Shown here piece after piece: positions 1 through 10,898 of a DNA stretch of 64,000 nt (position 1 is its first letter; the number at the start of each line of letters is the position of its first letter). The notes below the pieces were generated by a model. That model worked only from the letters and a program-made list of their open reading frames with translations, was not told where the DNA came from and ran no database searches. The translations under genes were made by a program, and so were the position numbers. The stretch is taken from contig CM026425.1 of the NCBI GenBank assembly GCA_014871385.1, positions 5,805,243-5,869,242 of the forward strand. The letters run 5' to 3'. The DNA is from Ceratodon purpureus. Taxonomy: Eukaryota; Streptophyta; Bryopsida; Pseudoditrichales; Ditrichaceae.

Positions 1-38
1 AGAATACTAACTACCGTCCTTTTCGTGATGATAAATAG

Positions 39-2382
39 GTTGCAGAGCTTGCTCGGTTGAAGCAAGTTCGTAAGGATGAAGTAATTAGCCACCAGAAACA
101 TCTCATGATGCTCCAAGAAGCCAGCCAAGAACAAGCAGTGATTCAAATGCAGGCCCCGAACAAGAAATTGTTACAAACACAGGCAGCCCTTCATCAACAA
201 GTGAAGTCCGTCATGGTTCAGCAGCAAGCCATGATCGAACAATTGACACTTGTTCAACGTCAGTACCACGCCATGATCCAGATGGCCATACAAGCCACCT
301 CCGAACAAGCTGCCAGGACCAATATGAGCTCTCAACGGACATCGCAGGGTGTGCACAATGCACATACATCACACCATCGCAGTACTACTGGTCCAGGTGC
401 AACTCAACCCAACCCACCTGCATATCATCAAAGGTCATTCCGTTCTCCACCGCCTGTTCCAGTCAGCACTTGGACTTCTCACCAACTCCAATGTCCTGCT
501 GTTCAAGCATCAAATTCAGCCCTGAGGTAAGAATCATTGACAAGTTGGAGCAAAAATATCTTTCACTGCTTTGATGGAATTAAAGCAATTGATTTTGAAA
601 TGTGTACTCACAAGCCATCTGATGGAGTTTAAAATTAGTGACCAACTGTTCCTGTGTGTGGAATATCATATGCAGAGCTGATGGGACAGCTCAGATGACC
701 GTTTTCTATGCAAGTATGGTGAATGTCTTCGATAATGTGTCCTTGGAGAAGGTGAGCCTTGAAATCTTAGCATCTTCAATGACGCATAGTGTTTGGGCAA
801 TTAATTCCGTCCTTAGTTGTGTTAACTTGGTAATTTGACTGCAGGCTGAAGCTGTTCGCGCTGTGTTAACTGGCCAGGGGAACAATCGGTTACCTGTCAA
901 GTGCATGCACTGTGCTCGTCCTCAAAAACGTGGTTCTACATCTCAGGTGCCTCAGGCAAGATCCGTGCCCACATCATCGCCACCTTCAATATACACGAGT
1001 GCACCATCTACGTCAAGGCAGCACATATCAGTACAGGCTGCCCGACCACCTCCCCCTCCGCAAGCTCCAGTTTCCACGTGTGACGCCAGGCCGTCGCATT
1101 CTATGCAAGCGCCAGGGTCGGTGATTTCTAGTGTTCGGCAACCACCGCCTCCCCCTCCACAAGCTCGAGGCTCTACCACTTCAGGAGTCAGGCCGTCGCA
1201 TTCTTATCAAGCACTAGGACCGCCGTTTGCTTGTGTAATTCGGCAACCACCACCTCACCCTCCACAAGCTCCAGGCTCTACCACTTCAGGAGTCAGGCCG
1301 CCGCATTCTATGCAAGCACCAGGGCCGGGATTTGCTAGTGTAATTCTGCAACCATCACCTCGCCCTCCACAAGCTTCAGCGCCTACCACTTCGGAAGCCA
1401 CGCCGTCGCATTCTATGCAAGGACTAGGACAGGGAGTTTCTGGTGTTCTGCAACTAACTGTACCAGCCAGTAAGATCCTATCCCTCTCATTTTCTTTAGT
1501 TCCACAAATGGCTTCAGCTGATTTTTTATGTTTGGCCATCAATTACATGTCAAGTTTGACATTGCCTTTCAATTGATTATTGATCATAATACTTGGTTAT
1601 CTTTATGACAACAGAAGAGCTCCCCCAAGCTAGGAAGGCGTCTTTGAGTCGGTTCCTGGAGAGGAGAAAGGATAGGTAAGTAACTTGCCCTGGAAATTGG
1701 TAAATTTTTTGCAAGATGCATTTTATCACAACATATATTAAGCATGGTCAACATACGATAAGGATGCTAACATGATCTGAACTGGATGTCGATTAGGGCT
1801 CGCAGCTACAACAATCTTGTCTACGTCGAAATCGAAGAAGGACTAGAAATTGCAACTTCAACTGGACAGGCAACCTCTGTAAGATCACCTTCGACAGTAC
1901 CAGACGCAACCCCACACCTGCCTCCAAGTTATTCTGGTGCATTGACTACTGTTCCGCAGCAGCCAAGCGCACCGAAACCACCCTCTCCACCAACACGACC
2001 TCCAACAATTCCACCCCCGAGGCAACTGCCTCCAAGTTTTTCTGGTGCATTGATTATAGTTCCGCAGCAGCCAAGCGCACCCAATCCACCCTCTCCACCA
2101 ACCCGACCTCCAATAATGCCACCCCCGAGACAACTGCACCTGCCCAGAGCTGAAGAATCCCCTGTCAACACATCCAAGAGGAAACTTGAGTCTGAAGCTG
2201 AAGAGGACAATCTCAGGAAGCGAGCTGCTGCAGCTGGAGCTGGCCCGAGTGGGAGTGGGTCCAGTCGAGATGTCATTGTGATCGATGACGACGACAACGT
2301 CCCATCAACAACAATGACTCTGACGACAACTGAGTATGTTGCAAGAGAGTACGATGCAGTTCTTAAAGAGTTCAAACGTTAA
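39..2382 (+). CDS. TIFY/JAZ-like transcriptional regulator, 3' part (5' partial)
   Basis: Exons read as 39–526, 676–751, 845–1469, 1615–1675 and 1797–2382, all with GT–AG junctions and compatible phases, giving at least 611 residues. An in-frame TAG at 36–38 directly before an AG acceptor means the gene begins upstream of the window. Order of parts: a Gln-rich N-terminus; a TIFY (ZIM) domain in exon 2 with core TVFYASMVNVFDNVSLEKAE, a variant of TIFYxG; a Pro-rich region with a 35-residue tandem repeat; a Jas motif in exon 4 (LPQARKASLSRFLERRKDR) close to the JAZ degron that contacts COI1 and MYC; then a second Pro-rich repeat and an acidic tail with VIVIDDDD. JAZ proteins repress jasmonate-type responses in the nucleus. 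The PY that usually ends the Jas motif is absent here (RKDR is followed by ARSYNN). The protein is two to three times the usual JAZ length. A divergent TIFY/PPD member is the alternative. Confidence 0.8.
1061..1455 (+). repeat. 105-bp coding tandem repeat in TIFY exon 3
   Basis: Four units begin at 1061, 1160, 1265 and 1370 (spacings 99, 105, 105). All lengths are multiples of three, so the array encodes a ~35-residue Pro/Ser-rich repeat containing RPSHSMQAxG and QPPPxPPQA. Confidence 0.85.
1921..2136 (+). repeat. 108-bp coding tandem repeat in TIFY last exon
   Basis: Two units start at 1921 and 2029, exactly 36 codons apart. Each encodes PPSxSGAL, then VPQQPSAP, then a PPSPPTRPP block. This array is separate from the one in exon 3. 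Confidence 0.85.
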
Positions 2383-5300
2383 CCATCAGAATAGACATCA
2401 TGTTTTATGTAGACGTAGTTAGCCTTGCACCCAGATAGGATCCTTCAAAGGAACTGTACAACTGTAGGTGTACACAGTTTCCAGAAACTTTAAGTTTGGT
2501 AAATGGCTTTCGAAATGATTTGCAGCATTATGTTATGATACGTTTTTATATGTAATTCAAAGGGGTACAGATTTTTTTGCATGAATACCAAGAATGAAGG
2601 TGTGGTTGTGAACTGATACCAGTTTATTCTGTTCCACGTCACCCCAGTGCATTTCAGAGACGTACACACTGGCACATATAGATTTTAACTACCTGGTACC
2701 ATTTTCACATCCATGATAATGTATTAATGTAGTAGTATTATTTTCACTGGCACTAGCTATTGATGAATGAAACATCGAACTCCGTAGATTACTCGCACCT
2801 AATGTGAAATGTAGTAGCATCATAGACTTGGTTCGTGTATAATCTGTTAGCCTGATGCATGTATGTACAACTTGAATAGACTCCAAATCTCAACTCCTGT
2901 ATTGATAGTTGAAAAGTTGTTGATTTCATGGAGTCCAGCACAAACAAATGTATTGAGTATACATACATACACAGTTGGCGTTCATTATTCTAAATCCTTG
3001 ATCTTCACAGCTTCAGGTCTTCAAAATCTTCTCACCATCAAGTTTTCTAAATTCCGCATATACTACAATACTCATCTACATCTTCACAGTTTTACTCTTC
3101 TATATAATCTAAGAAGTATGCAACATCTCCACAAACAAATTATTGCGTCCTAATTTAGATGACCTACGTTTTAGAATTTTCCACCAATGGCCGGATTGGA
3201 AGATTTTCTGTTTGTGAAGGTTACTTGGTGGAAGATTTTCAGTGCTGAGATCGTAAGCCATGTTTGCAAGGAATATTGATCTGGGCCATTGTCTTTGTGA
3301 GATCGGAGGCCATGGTGATCTTACATTATTACTTCAAAGCTGTGAGAATGTGCCCGAAGAGATCACTGGAAGGAGTTGCACGGTGAAGGATCTAGAACTT
3401 TGTTGATTTGTTCATTTGAGCAAAAGGAAGTTTCATTTGTTCCATCTCTGACTTCAAAACTCTTTTCCATTTGCATCACAATTACAATTTCTGTGGAGAA
3501 AGATTGTGGTGAAGAATTGGCTGATTTATCTTGGTATAATTACATGGTGACCTTCTCCATATTTGTATAATTACAAAGATACATCATACAGTATATTAAG
3601 TAGAAGTAGTCATAAGTCAATGTTGAAATTGGAGTTGTAGATGATGAAATTTAGACTAGTACTTCAGTACGGTCATTTGGGACTGTGATTGCTGTAACAA
3701 ATATTTTTTTATAATTTTTGAAAATTCAAATTCATTTTTTTTATAAATTCAACAACAAGTAGTAATATTGACAATCTATGGGTGTAATTTATTGTGATGA
3801 ATTGTAATGTGGTACGTTACTAATGATGATGGTCTTTTACATTTTTTGATTGCTTAGTTTTATGAATAAAATTTTTAAGGGCACTTTTAAACTAAACTCT
3901 TAGAACTTGTTTGTAAATCACTTCAATATGAAATGAAGCATAAAACATTCATTTATCATTTTTTTCTATATTTTTTACATGTGCACAAAACTAACATTGT
4001 AACAAGCCATAAGAAATTTAAATAATATTTGGAGATTAAATGAATGTCATTTGAACCAAGTATTGTTCGCTTGATACAAAGGAAGAATAGCCTCTCCTCA
4101 TTTGCAACCTTAATTTCTATAAATGCCCTCCACCTGTCTTAGCTCTCTCTATTTTCTTCTCTTTCCTATTACATGTTAATCAAACCACTTTTGAATTGTA
4201 AAACTGAGTAAGTCTACATCACCGCCCCAACTTCCGCTTCAACCCCTAAATTTCCTTGTGTTAAGTTGAGAGCTTGAATCCTCAAAATTGCTATTTTTTT
4301 CCACTATGCCTTCCCGAGGATATGAAACAAATTCTTTAACTGTTTTTGGAATTTCAACCGTAAGATCTTGTACCTAACCCTACTTGGAAGAACTGATCCA
4401 AATTTCAATCGTTGGATATTTTTCATTAGTGAGATCGTAGTGTTCAAAGTTTCAGCAGATATTTTTTTGGGACTTGGCCAAGAGGCATAGTGCAAATGGG
4501 CCAAAGGGAGACTTGATGATTATTACTTCAAACATTTTGGTCAGATTTTTTCCATGTAGCTAACTAGATTAGGTATGCTCATGCAAAATTTAGGGAATCA
4601 AAACGCATTTTAGACCTTCATGCAAATTATTTTCTATAAGAAGGTATATAATTGACAAAATAGTAAAACATGCATTACAAAAACAATTTGTGAGCTAAAG
4701 TAAAAGTGAACGGTGAGTAGGTACCTTTATAAATTTGTGGTTTTCAAAAAAAAAAATTTAAAAAAAAATCAAAAATCTTGAATTTTGACAAATTTTTAAA
4801 GGAAAAATCCAAAAATTACTAAAATTCTTTGATGCTTGTCTTTGTAAGTTTTGGAGGCTGCCCTTGTAAAATTGGTAAATTTTTTGACTTGGGTCACTAT
4901 GGAATTTTGAGTAGTGATTTGATTATGAACATATTTCAATTTTTGTATTTTTAAAAAGACCTAATTTTAAACTGCCCGTTTTGGACTTGAAATCTAAATT
5001 TTCTAGATGAAGGTTCTAAAATTGGAATTTGGCTTCAAAAATTTTACTACAAAGACTTTACCGTAAAGGGAGCGTCGAGTAAAAATCTTGAAAAAAAATA
5101 TTACTTTTAACCTCCCCATCTAGACTGCCCGAAATTGCAAAAATCCATTTTGGGTTTTAAGGATAGTTTGGGGTTAAAACAGATCTACAACTTTCTGATA
5201 GTTAGATGAATGCCATTCAAGATAGGTCCCTCACTTTCAAGTAGTTAAATGAATGGCATTTAATCCCTGAAGGGACTGAGAGCCCTTTCTGGCCGTACAT

Positions 5301-7144
5301 ATTGTATGCTATTTTCACGTATTTGAGCAGCAAGCACTTTTCAAAGCTTTTTGTGAGTAACTGCAATACTGCGGGCGACAAAAAAACGCATTCAACAACA
5401 TATATTCATTTCAATTACTACAAAATTACAGTTGCCGTATGAGCTACGTACGATACGGGTTGTATGCTCAGACCCCAAGGGACGTTCAGGGATTAAGATA
5501 TTTCTGCCACTTTCTCATAGTTAGCTGAATGCCATTCGAGATAGATTTGTCTGTCACTTTCTCGTACTTAGGTAAATGCCATTCAAGATATGTCTGTCAT
5601 ATCTGCTACTTTTTAGAAGTTAGGATTGCTACTATCTAGTAGTTAAATGAATGTCAGAACTTAAGAAAGATCTGTCACTTTCTGATAGTCAAATGTTGAA
5701 AATTTCAATATTCATAGCGTACGAGGGTAACCATGAGTGTCACTATAAAAGGAAAGTTCTAGCCCATTTTGATTTTGAAATCCTAATGTTGTCATTCATC
5801 TGTGTCCAATCTCTCTGCTCTAAGATTGAAAGTTAAACAAAACATGGATTTACTATATGGAATAACTTTCTTATAAAAATTTGTTTGGAGACCAACCATA
5901 GTACTTGACTTATTTATTTGTTAAAATAAAAAAATTGAATTGAAAGTAGGATGAAGATTCACAAAGCTGATTGAATTTTCAACTAAATAAGGTGAATCAA
6001 CTAGAAGCCTTCTAATTACCTTATGAATCTTTTAACCTTCAATTATAAATTATTGAGATCTAATAATTAGTAAAATGATCAATGTTTAAATTCACCTATT
6101 GGAAGAACAAAATCTGGAAATGAAATATTAAAAAGAAATATTTTCAAGAAGAAATCTGGCTATGACTACTAGCATAACATACTTAATCACAATGTGTGCT
6201 TACCTATTTCCATTCTTAGAAAAAAACCTATATTTCAAGGTTAAACTACCATCCATCCTCACACACTGAGAAATTAATCGAGTGAAGTAGAAGAAATATT
6301 GGTCTTCTGCATTGCCAAGTATGTACAAAATGACTTGATTCAAATATTTGGTAATTCAACATGTGAAAATGAAATCCCACACAACAGACTTTTGATAAGG
6401 CCAATTTCCAAAAGATAAATCCATGCATTTTTCTACTACTTTACAGAGCAAGGGACCATTTTTCCAAAACAAAGTTAAAGATATCAAAAATGAAGTTGGA
6501 CATAAACATCCATTTAGTAACAATATGAATACACCATATTCAAACCAATCCTAGAACCATTTTATGACATTAGCCCAAGATGTTACCGGGCCACAAACAT
6601 ACTAGCCACCTTTACTACATACAATAACTCTATAACATCCTGCAATGGTCTTGAGATATTAACGTGATACCATAACATTATCTATGGAAATTATATCATA
6701 AAATTGCTACATACCGGTACTCATAGCATGGTATGAATTTTGGCTAAACTTCAATATTTTTTCATGTTTTCCTTAGCAGACATAACAATTCCATCATTTA
6801 GAAAGTTTTTTTGCGAATTTTGACCACTTTCTTCAAACTCATCAAGTCACACAGAAGCCCCAAAACCTGTACGACATAGCGTTGATCCTGATTCCTCACC
6901 AAAAGCATCATCATCAGAGAATATAACAAGTTAGATGCTGGATTGATTCATCGGTTGATCCTTCTGCTGAGTCAGGAATTGAATCAACAACATGCACAAA
7001 CTGTGAATCTGGTAAATCTGCAAGTTTTCAGTCAAATTTGTTGTTCACTCAAGTTCATTTTGTAAACATCACCAATGTTGTTGTGGTTTGCAAACGAAGA
7101 AAAAATTATGCTTTGTTGTCATTTTGTGAATTTTGATGAGTTTG
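2383..7144. other. Intergenic, AT-rich, with degenerate repeats
   Basis: The first few hundred bases are probably the TIFY 3' UTR. No convincing exon was seen on either strand; open frames are short and in AT-rich sequence. 4310–5170 is one copy of a dispersed repeat listed separately. Between about 5190 and 5690 a short unit (GAATGCCATTCAAGATA, with ACTTTCTxATAGTTA nearby) recurs four to six times with decay. Confidence 0.6.
4310..5170 (+). repeat. Dispersed repeat, copy A
   Basis: It matches the reverse complement of 59320–60200 over most of its length, for example ACTGCCCGTTTTGGACTT near 4970 against AAGTCCAAAACGGGCAGT near 59490. Shared blocks also occur around AAGATCTTACGGTT/AACCGTAAGATCTT. 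The copies have diverged and no coding capacity was seen. The family is unknown; a decayed LTR or other non-coding transposon part is possible. Confidence 0.65.
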
Positions 7145-7445
7145 GATGGCTCTGGTGTGTGATTTGAGTGATTTGGGTAAGTTGGATGATGAGCCAAGAG
7201 TTTGTAAACCGATAGATTTATGGAGTTTGATCTCGGGAGGAATGGTGAAGTGCCAGAATTGGAGTTTAGATGGCTCTGGTGTGTGATTTGAGTGATTTGA
7301 GTAAGTTGGATGATGAGCCAAGAGTTTGCAAACCGAAAGATTTATGGTGTTGGATCTCGGAAGTAATGGTTAAGTGCCAGAATTTGAGTTTAGATGGCAC
7401 TGGTATGTGATTTGAGTGATTTGGGTGAGTTGGGTGATGTGGGAT
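7145..7445 (+). repeat. 124-bp tandem repeat upstream of the GH28 gene
   Basis: Units start at 7145, 7269 and 7393 (GATGGCTCTGGTGTGTGATT and variants), exactly 124 bp apart; the third copy is partial. It ends about 20 bp before the start codon of the polygalacturonase-like gene, so it lies in that gene's 5' UTR or promoter. Confidence 0.85.
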
Positions 7446-7465
7446 GTTGAGGTTTTGGGTTTAAG

Positions 7466-9176
7466 ATGGGGAGTTTTGATGGAGTGTGGTTTGTGAGGGT
7501 GCTTGTGGGAATTTTGGTGATGAGCTCTTCTCTGGCTGGTACACCACTTGCTCCATCTCGGCCTGGGTTGCAAGCTTTGAAGGTGGGAGAGAGGGGTCGG
7601 CTTGTGTGCAGAGCGTCGGAGTTTGGCGCTAGAGGTGATGGCAAGGAGTATGACACCAGAGCCATCCAGGCTAGCATAGATTATTGCGCGGAGCAGGGAG
7701 GGGGAGTGGTGCACATATCCCCGGGGGTTTATCTGACAGGGACGGTGTTTTTGAAGAGTAATATCACGTTGTGGGTGGACGAAGGGGCGACCATCTTAGG
7801 CAGCACACGGCAGGAGGATTTCCCGGCGCAATGGACAAGGTGGTATACTATTCTGGCTGAGGACGCCGAGAATGTGGAGCTCACAGGCGGTGGGATTGTG
7901 GCGGGGCAGGGACTGAAGTTTGTGGAGGAGTTCAAGGCGGAGAAGAATGTCATGGTCAGCTGGAACGAGACTGGCGATTGTGTTGGAGACGAGTGCCGGC
8001 CACGTTTGGTGGGCTTCGTGAACTGCAAGAATGTGCACATCTGGAATGTGTTTCTTGAGGAGCCAGCATATTGGTGGTATTGCTTATCATTCTTAGTTAA
8101 TGCGTAGAATTGAGTGCATTTTCTGGACCGTTTGAATCTAGCAAAACGTCTCGTGGTAGTTGGGAATGGCTTGAATTTTAAACGATTGGACATCTGGGTT
8201 CTAATCCTCTTGTCAATATTTTGGAAGAGTCGAAGTGATGTGGGAATTTTCTGGATTTGCAGCTTGCACATCGTTAACTCGGACACTGTGTCTGTACACG
8301 ATGTGTCGATACACGGCGATTTCAACTCTCCGAACACTGATGGTATTGACATCGTCTCTTCCAACAACACAGTGATCAAGGATTGTCATATCGACACCGG
8401 AGATGATGCGATATGCCCTAAAACAATGCTAGGCCCTCTCTACAACTTAACTGTGACCAACTGCTGGATCCGAACGAAGTCATGCGCGGTGAAAGTCGGG
8501 AGCCAGACGAATTACAATCTTGAGAATCTTCACTTTGAGCAGCTTACGATTGTGGATTCACACAGAGGGCTAGGGATCCAGCTCCGTGACCGAGGTACTC
8601 CCCCATCCCCTACCATCACTTCAACCCTAATTCTTCAACCACAACATGCTTCCATATCTAAACAGGTTCCAATTCTGCTCTTGAACAGGCAACATCAACA
8701 ATGTCACTTATGCCAACATCCAGATGAGCACTTGCTACTATCACCCCTCATGGTGGGGATTAGCGGAGCCTATTTACGTAACAGCATGCCCTCGAACACC
8801 GGACACAGTGATCGGCTCCATCAACAACATCCACTACATCAACATCACGACCACATCAGAGAATGGCATTTTTCTTTCAGGTCTAGAGGAAAGCTTCCTG
8901 AAGGGACTACATTTTAGCAACGTGAATGTTACACTTGAGAGGTGGACGAACTTCACCGGAGGTTACCATGACTACCGACCTGGATGCCAAGGCCTTGTGG
9001 TGCACCGAATGTCCGGCTTGTTCATGGAGTATGTGGACGATGTCTGGATGCACAAGGTGATTCTTCGGTGGAAGGGCTCTAATGGTATGTCGGACTGGGG
9101 CTTGCCATTTGATATCACTCCCTCTACAGTTCATGATATGCACTTGTTGGATTATGAAAATACATATGTTTCCTGA
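7466..9176 (+). CDS. Secreted GH28 polygalacturonase-like protein
   Basis: Exons 7466–8076, 8263–8594 and 8689–9176 join in frame to 476 residues. The N-terminus has a hydrophobic stretch (VRVLVGILVMSSSLAG) consistent with a signal peptide. FGARGDGKEYDTRAIQ and the right-handed beta-helix repeats after it are typical of plant GH28 (pectin-lyase fold), which cleaves alpha-1,4-galacturonan in cell-wall pectin. NTDGIDI (about residues 228–234) and GDDA (about 250–253) supply the three catalytic-site aspartates. The usual GHG and RIK motifs are not recognisable; the matching stretch reads SCAVKVGS and later LRDRG. This resembles a divergent plant GH28 clade, so substrate and activity are uncertain. 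The start was chosen because it precedes the signal peptide with no in-frame alternative before the conserved region. Confidence 0.88.
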
Positions 9177-9330
9177 GTTAACTCTTTTGATTTTATCAGG
9201 TTTTCCTGTTGCATGCTTCTTGTTGGCTACAGTTCATGATATGCACTTGGTGGATTATGAGAATACCTATGTTTTCTGAATCTCTTTTGATTTTATTAGG
9301 TCCTCCTGTTGCATGCTTGTTGGCTTAGTA
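9126..9330 (+). repeat. 103-bp tandem duplication over the GH28 stop codon
   Basis: ACAGTTCATGATATGCACTT starts at 9126 and again at 9229. The first copy encodes the last residues and the stop; the second still encodes TVHDMHLVDYENTYVF followed by a stop, and is also preceded by a CAG acceptor-like site. Homology continues into the 3' flank (GTTGCATGCTT). Confidence 0.85.
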
Positions 9331-10898
9331 TACCTCTAGAGGAGTTGATTGATCAAACTGGTTATCAAGGGGCAGTCTGCTCATTCATATTGGTAATTTG
9401 ATACAGATGGGATTCTGAAATTTATGCTAGGGTGATGAAGGAGTCGTAATTTTGATAGCTTTTGTAGATTATGACATCAGTCATTAGGATTGGTTTGGTT
9501 TGTCCTGTAGACAGTTCCATTGCGTTCTTTTGATGGAGAGGGTTCATTTTTGACAATTTGTGACGCTGTGTGTTAGAATTTTAGCCATCTACGTAGTTGT
9601 GTACATGTTTGTGTCTGAATTAACTTGCATGTTTTTCCGCTTGACTTCATTTAAGGTTCTGAACAGCAGAGTTACATCCTAATCTCTTCTTGAAGTGGAT
9701 GAGAGCCTAGTTTTAACTTGAGATCCTTTATTAGAATGTGCACCAATCATGTAGGTGAAACATTCTTGTACTCCAAAAATTCCACCTAATTCATTGTGAC
9801 TCACATCTTCTTGTATTGTGTATTCTTAAATATTTTATAACATACTGAATTTTCAAGAAAATCAAGAAATTCAATTTCTAGAAGACAAACTTTATTTTCT
9901 CAAAGAAAAAAAATATTTGTGCCAGAGGTGGTGAACCTGCTATGGTGTTACGATAACCTTCTATTTCAAAGTCACCCTTAGGCCTTCAGAAACTAACAAC
10001 AATTCCGAATGCATCCTTTATGCATAAACAATGCTTCTAATATGAGCATTAGTACTACATCCTTTATACATAAAGGATGCTTTCTAACATGAGCATTAGT
10101 ACTAGATTGAATGCAATTCAACTTCCCATGGTTTCCATGCCCATTGCCCCCTCCATCCATGTCACCGCTAAACCCAAATCCATTACTACTACTAAACCCC
10201 GACCCTATTCATCCACACATGCATCTATCCATCCATGAAGATTTCCAGAAGCCAAGGATGATGCAATACAAGGCTTGCAACAGATTGAAGCTCACCTCAC
10301 CATAGCCCTCCCGGTGGCACAATTATCTCCGATTGGCACCAACACCAGCTCGCCACCATCACCACCACCACCACCATCATCATCACCATCACCATTCCAC
10401 CGAGCTCACAATTCTCTCTCTCCACACCCCCGCACCATCCCCCCAGCCCCCCACAACCTCCACCATTAGGGTTCCACACCTCACACCTCACACCTCACAT
10501 TCCACCACCATAATCTCACAACTGGCGCACAACCTCACTCAGGAGAGATTGGAGCCAACGACCTCCATCTCAAGTCCATTTCCGGAGCTGGGTTTCTACT
10601 AGGTTAGTCTTTTAGTGCTTGAATTGGAGAGGGTCAGGGGTTGGGTCAGGATAGATTGATTGAGTTTTTTGAGTTGAGGTTTGGGAGCTCGGGGTTGGGG
10701 TTTTGGGTTTTGTTTTGGGAGTAGCTTTCTGGGGTTTTCTTTCAGTAGTGGTGGTTTTTGGGGTGGTTGAATTGGGAGGGTTTGGGTTGGGTTTAGGGGA
10801 TAAGGAAGGGTTTAAGGGAGGGTGGAGGTGAGGTGAGGTGATGGCAAGCGTGGAGGAGACGGGGAGCGTTTGACGGAGTGGTGGTCAATGCCTTTTCA
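9331..10898. other. Intergenic and TPR-gene 5' region
   Basis: No protein-coding exon recognised. A ~47-bp direct repeat (CATCCTTTATxCATAAA ... GAGCATTAGTACTA) lies at about 10013–10106. 10352–10396 is a CAC/CAT trinucleotide microsatellite. From 10.4 kb the plus strand is first pyrimidine-rich, then G/T-rich, as in moss 5' leaders; it likely holds the promoter and 5' UTR of the gene starting at 10899. Confidence 0.5.
10352..10396 (+). repeat. CAC/CAT microsatellite
   Basis: An uninterrupted run of CAC and CAT triplets in the presumed 5' region of the TPR gene. The short His-rich reading frame across it has no other support. Confidence 0.9.

Noticed and set aside
10333-10602. His-rich open frame upstream of the TPR gene
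   Set aside because: Product of a CAC/CAT microsatellite in presumed 5' UTR; no conserved sequence.
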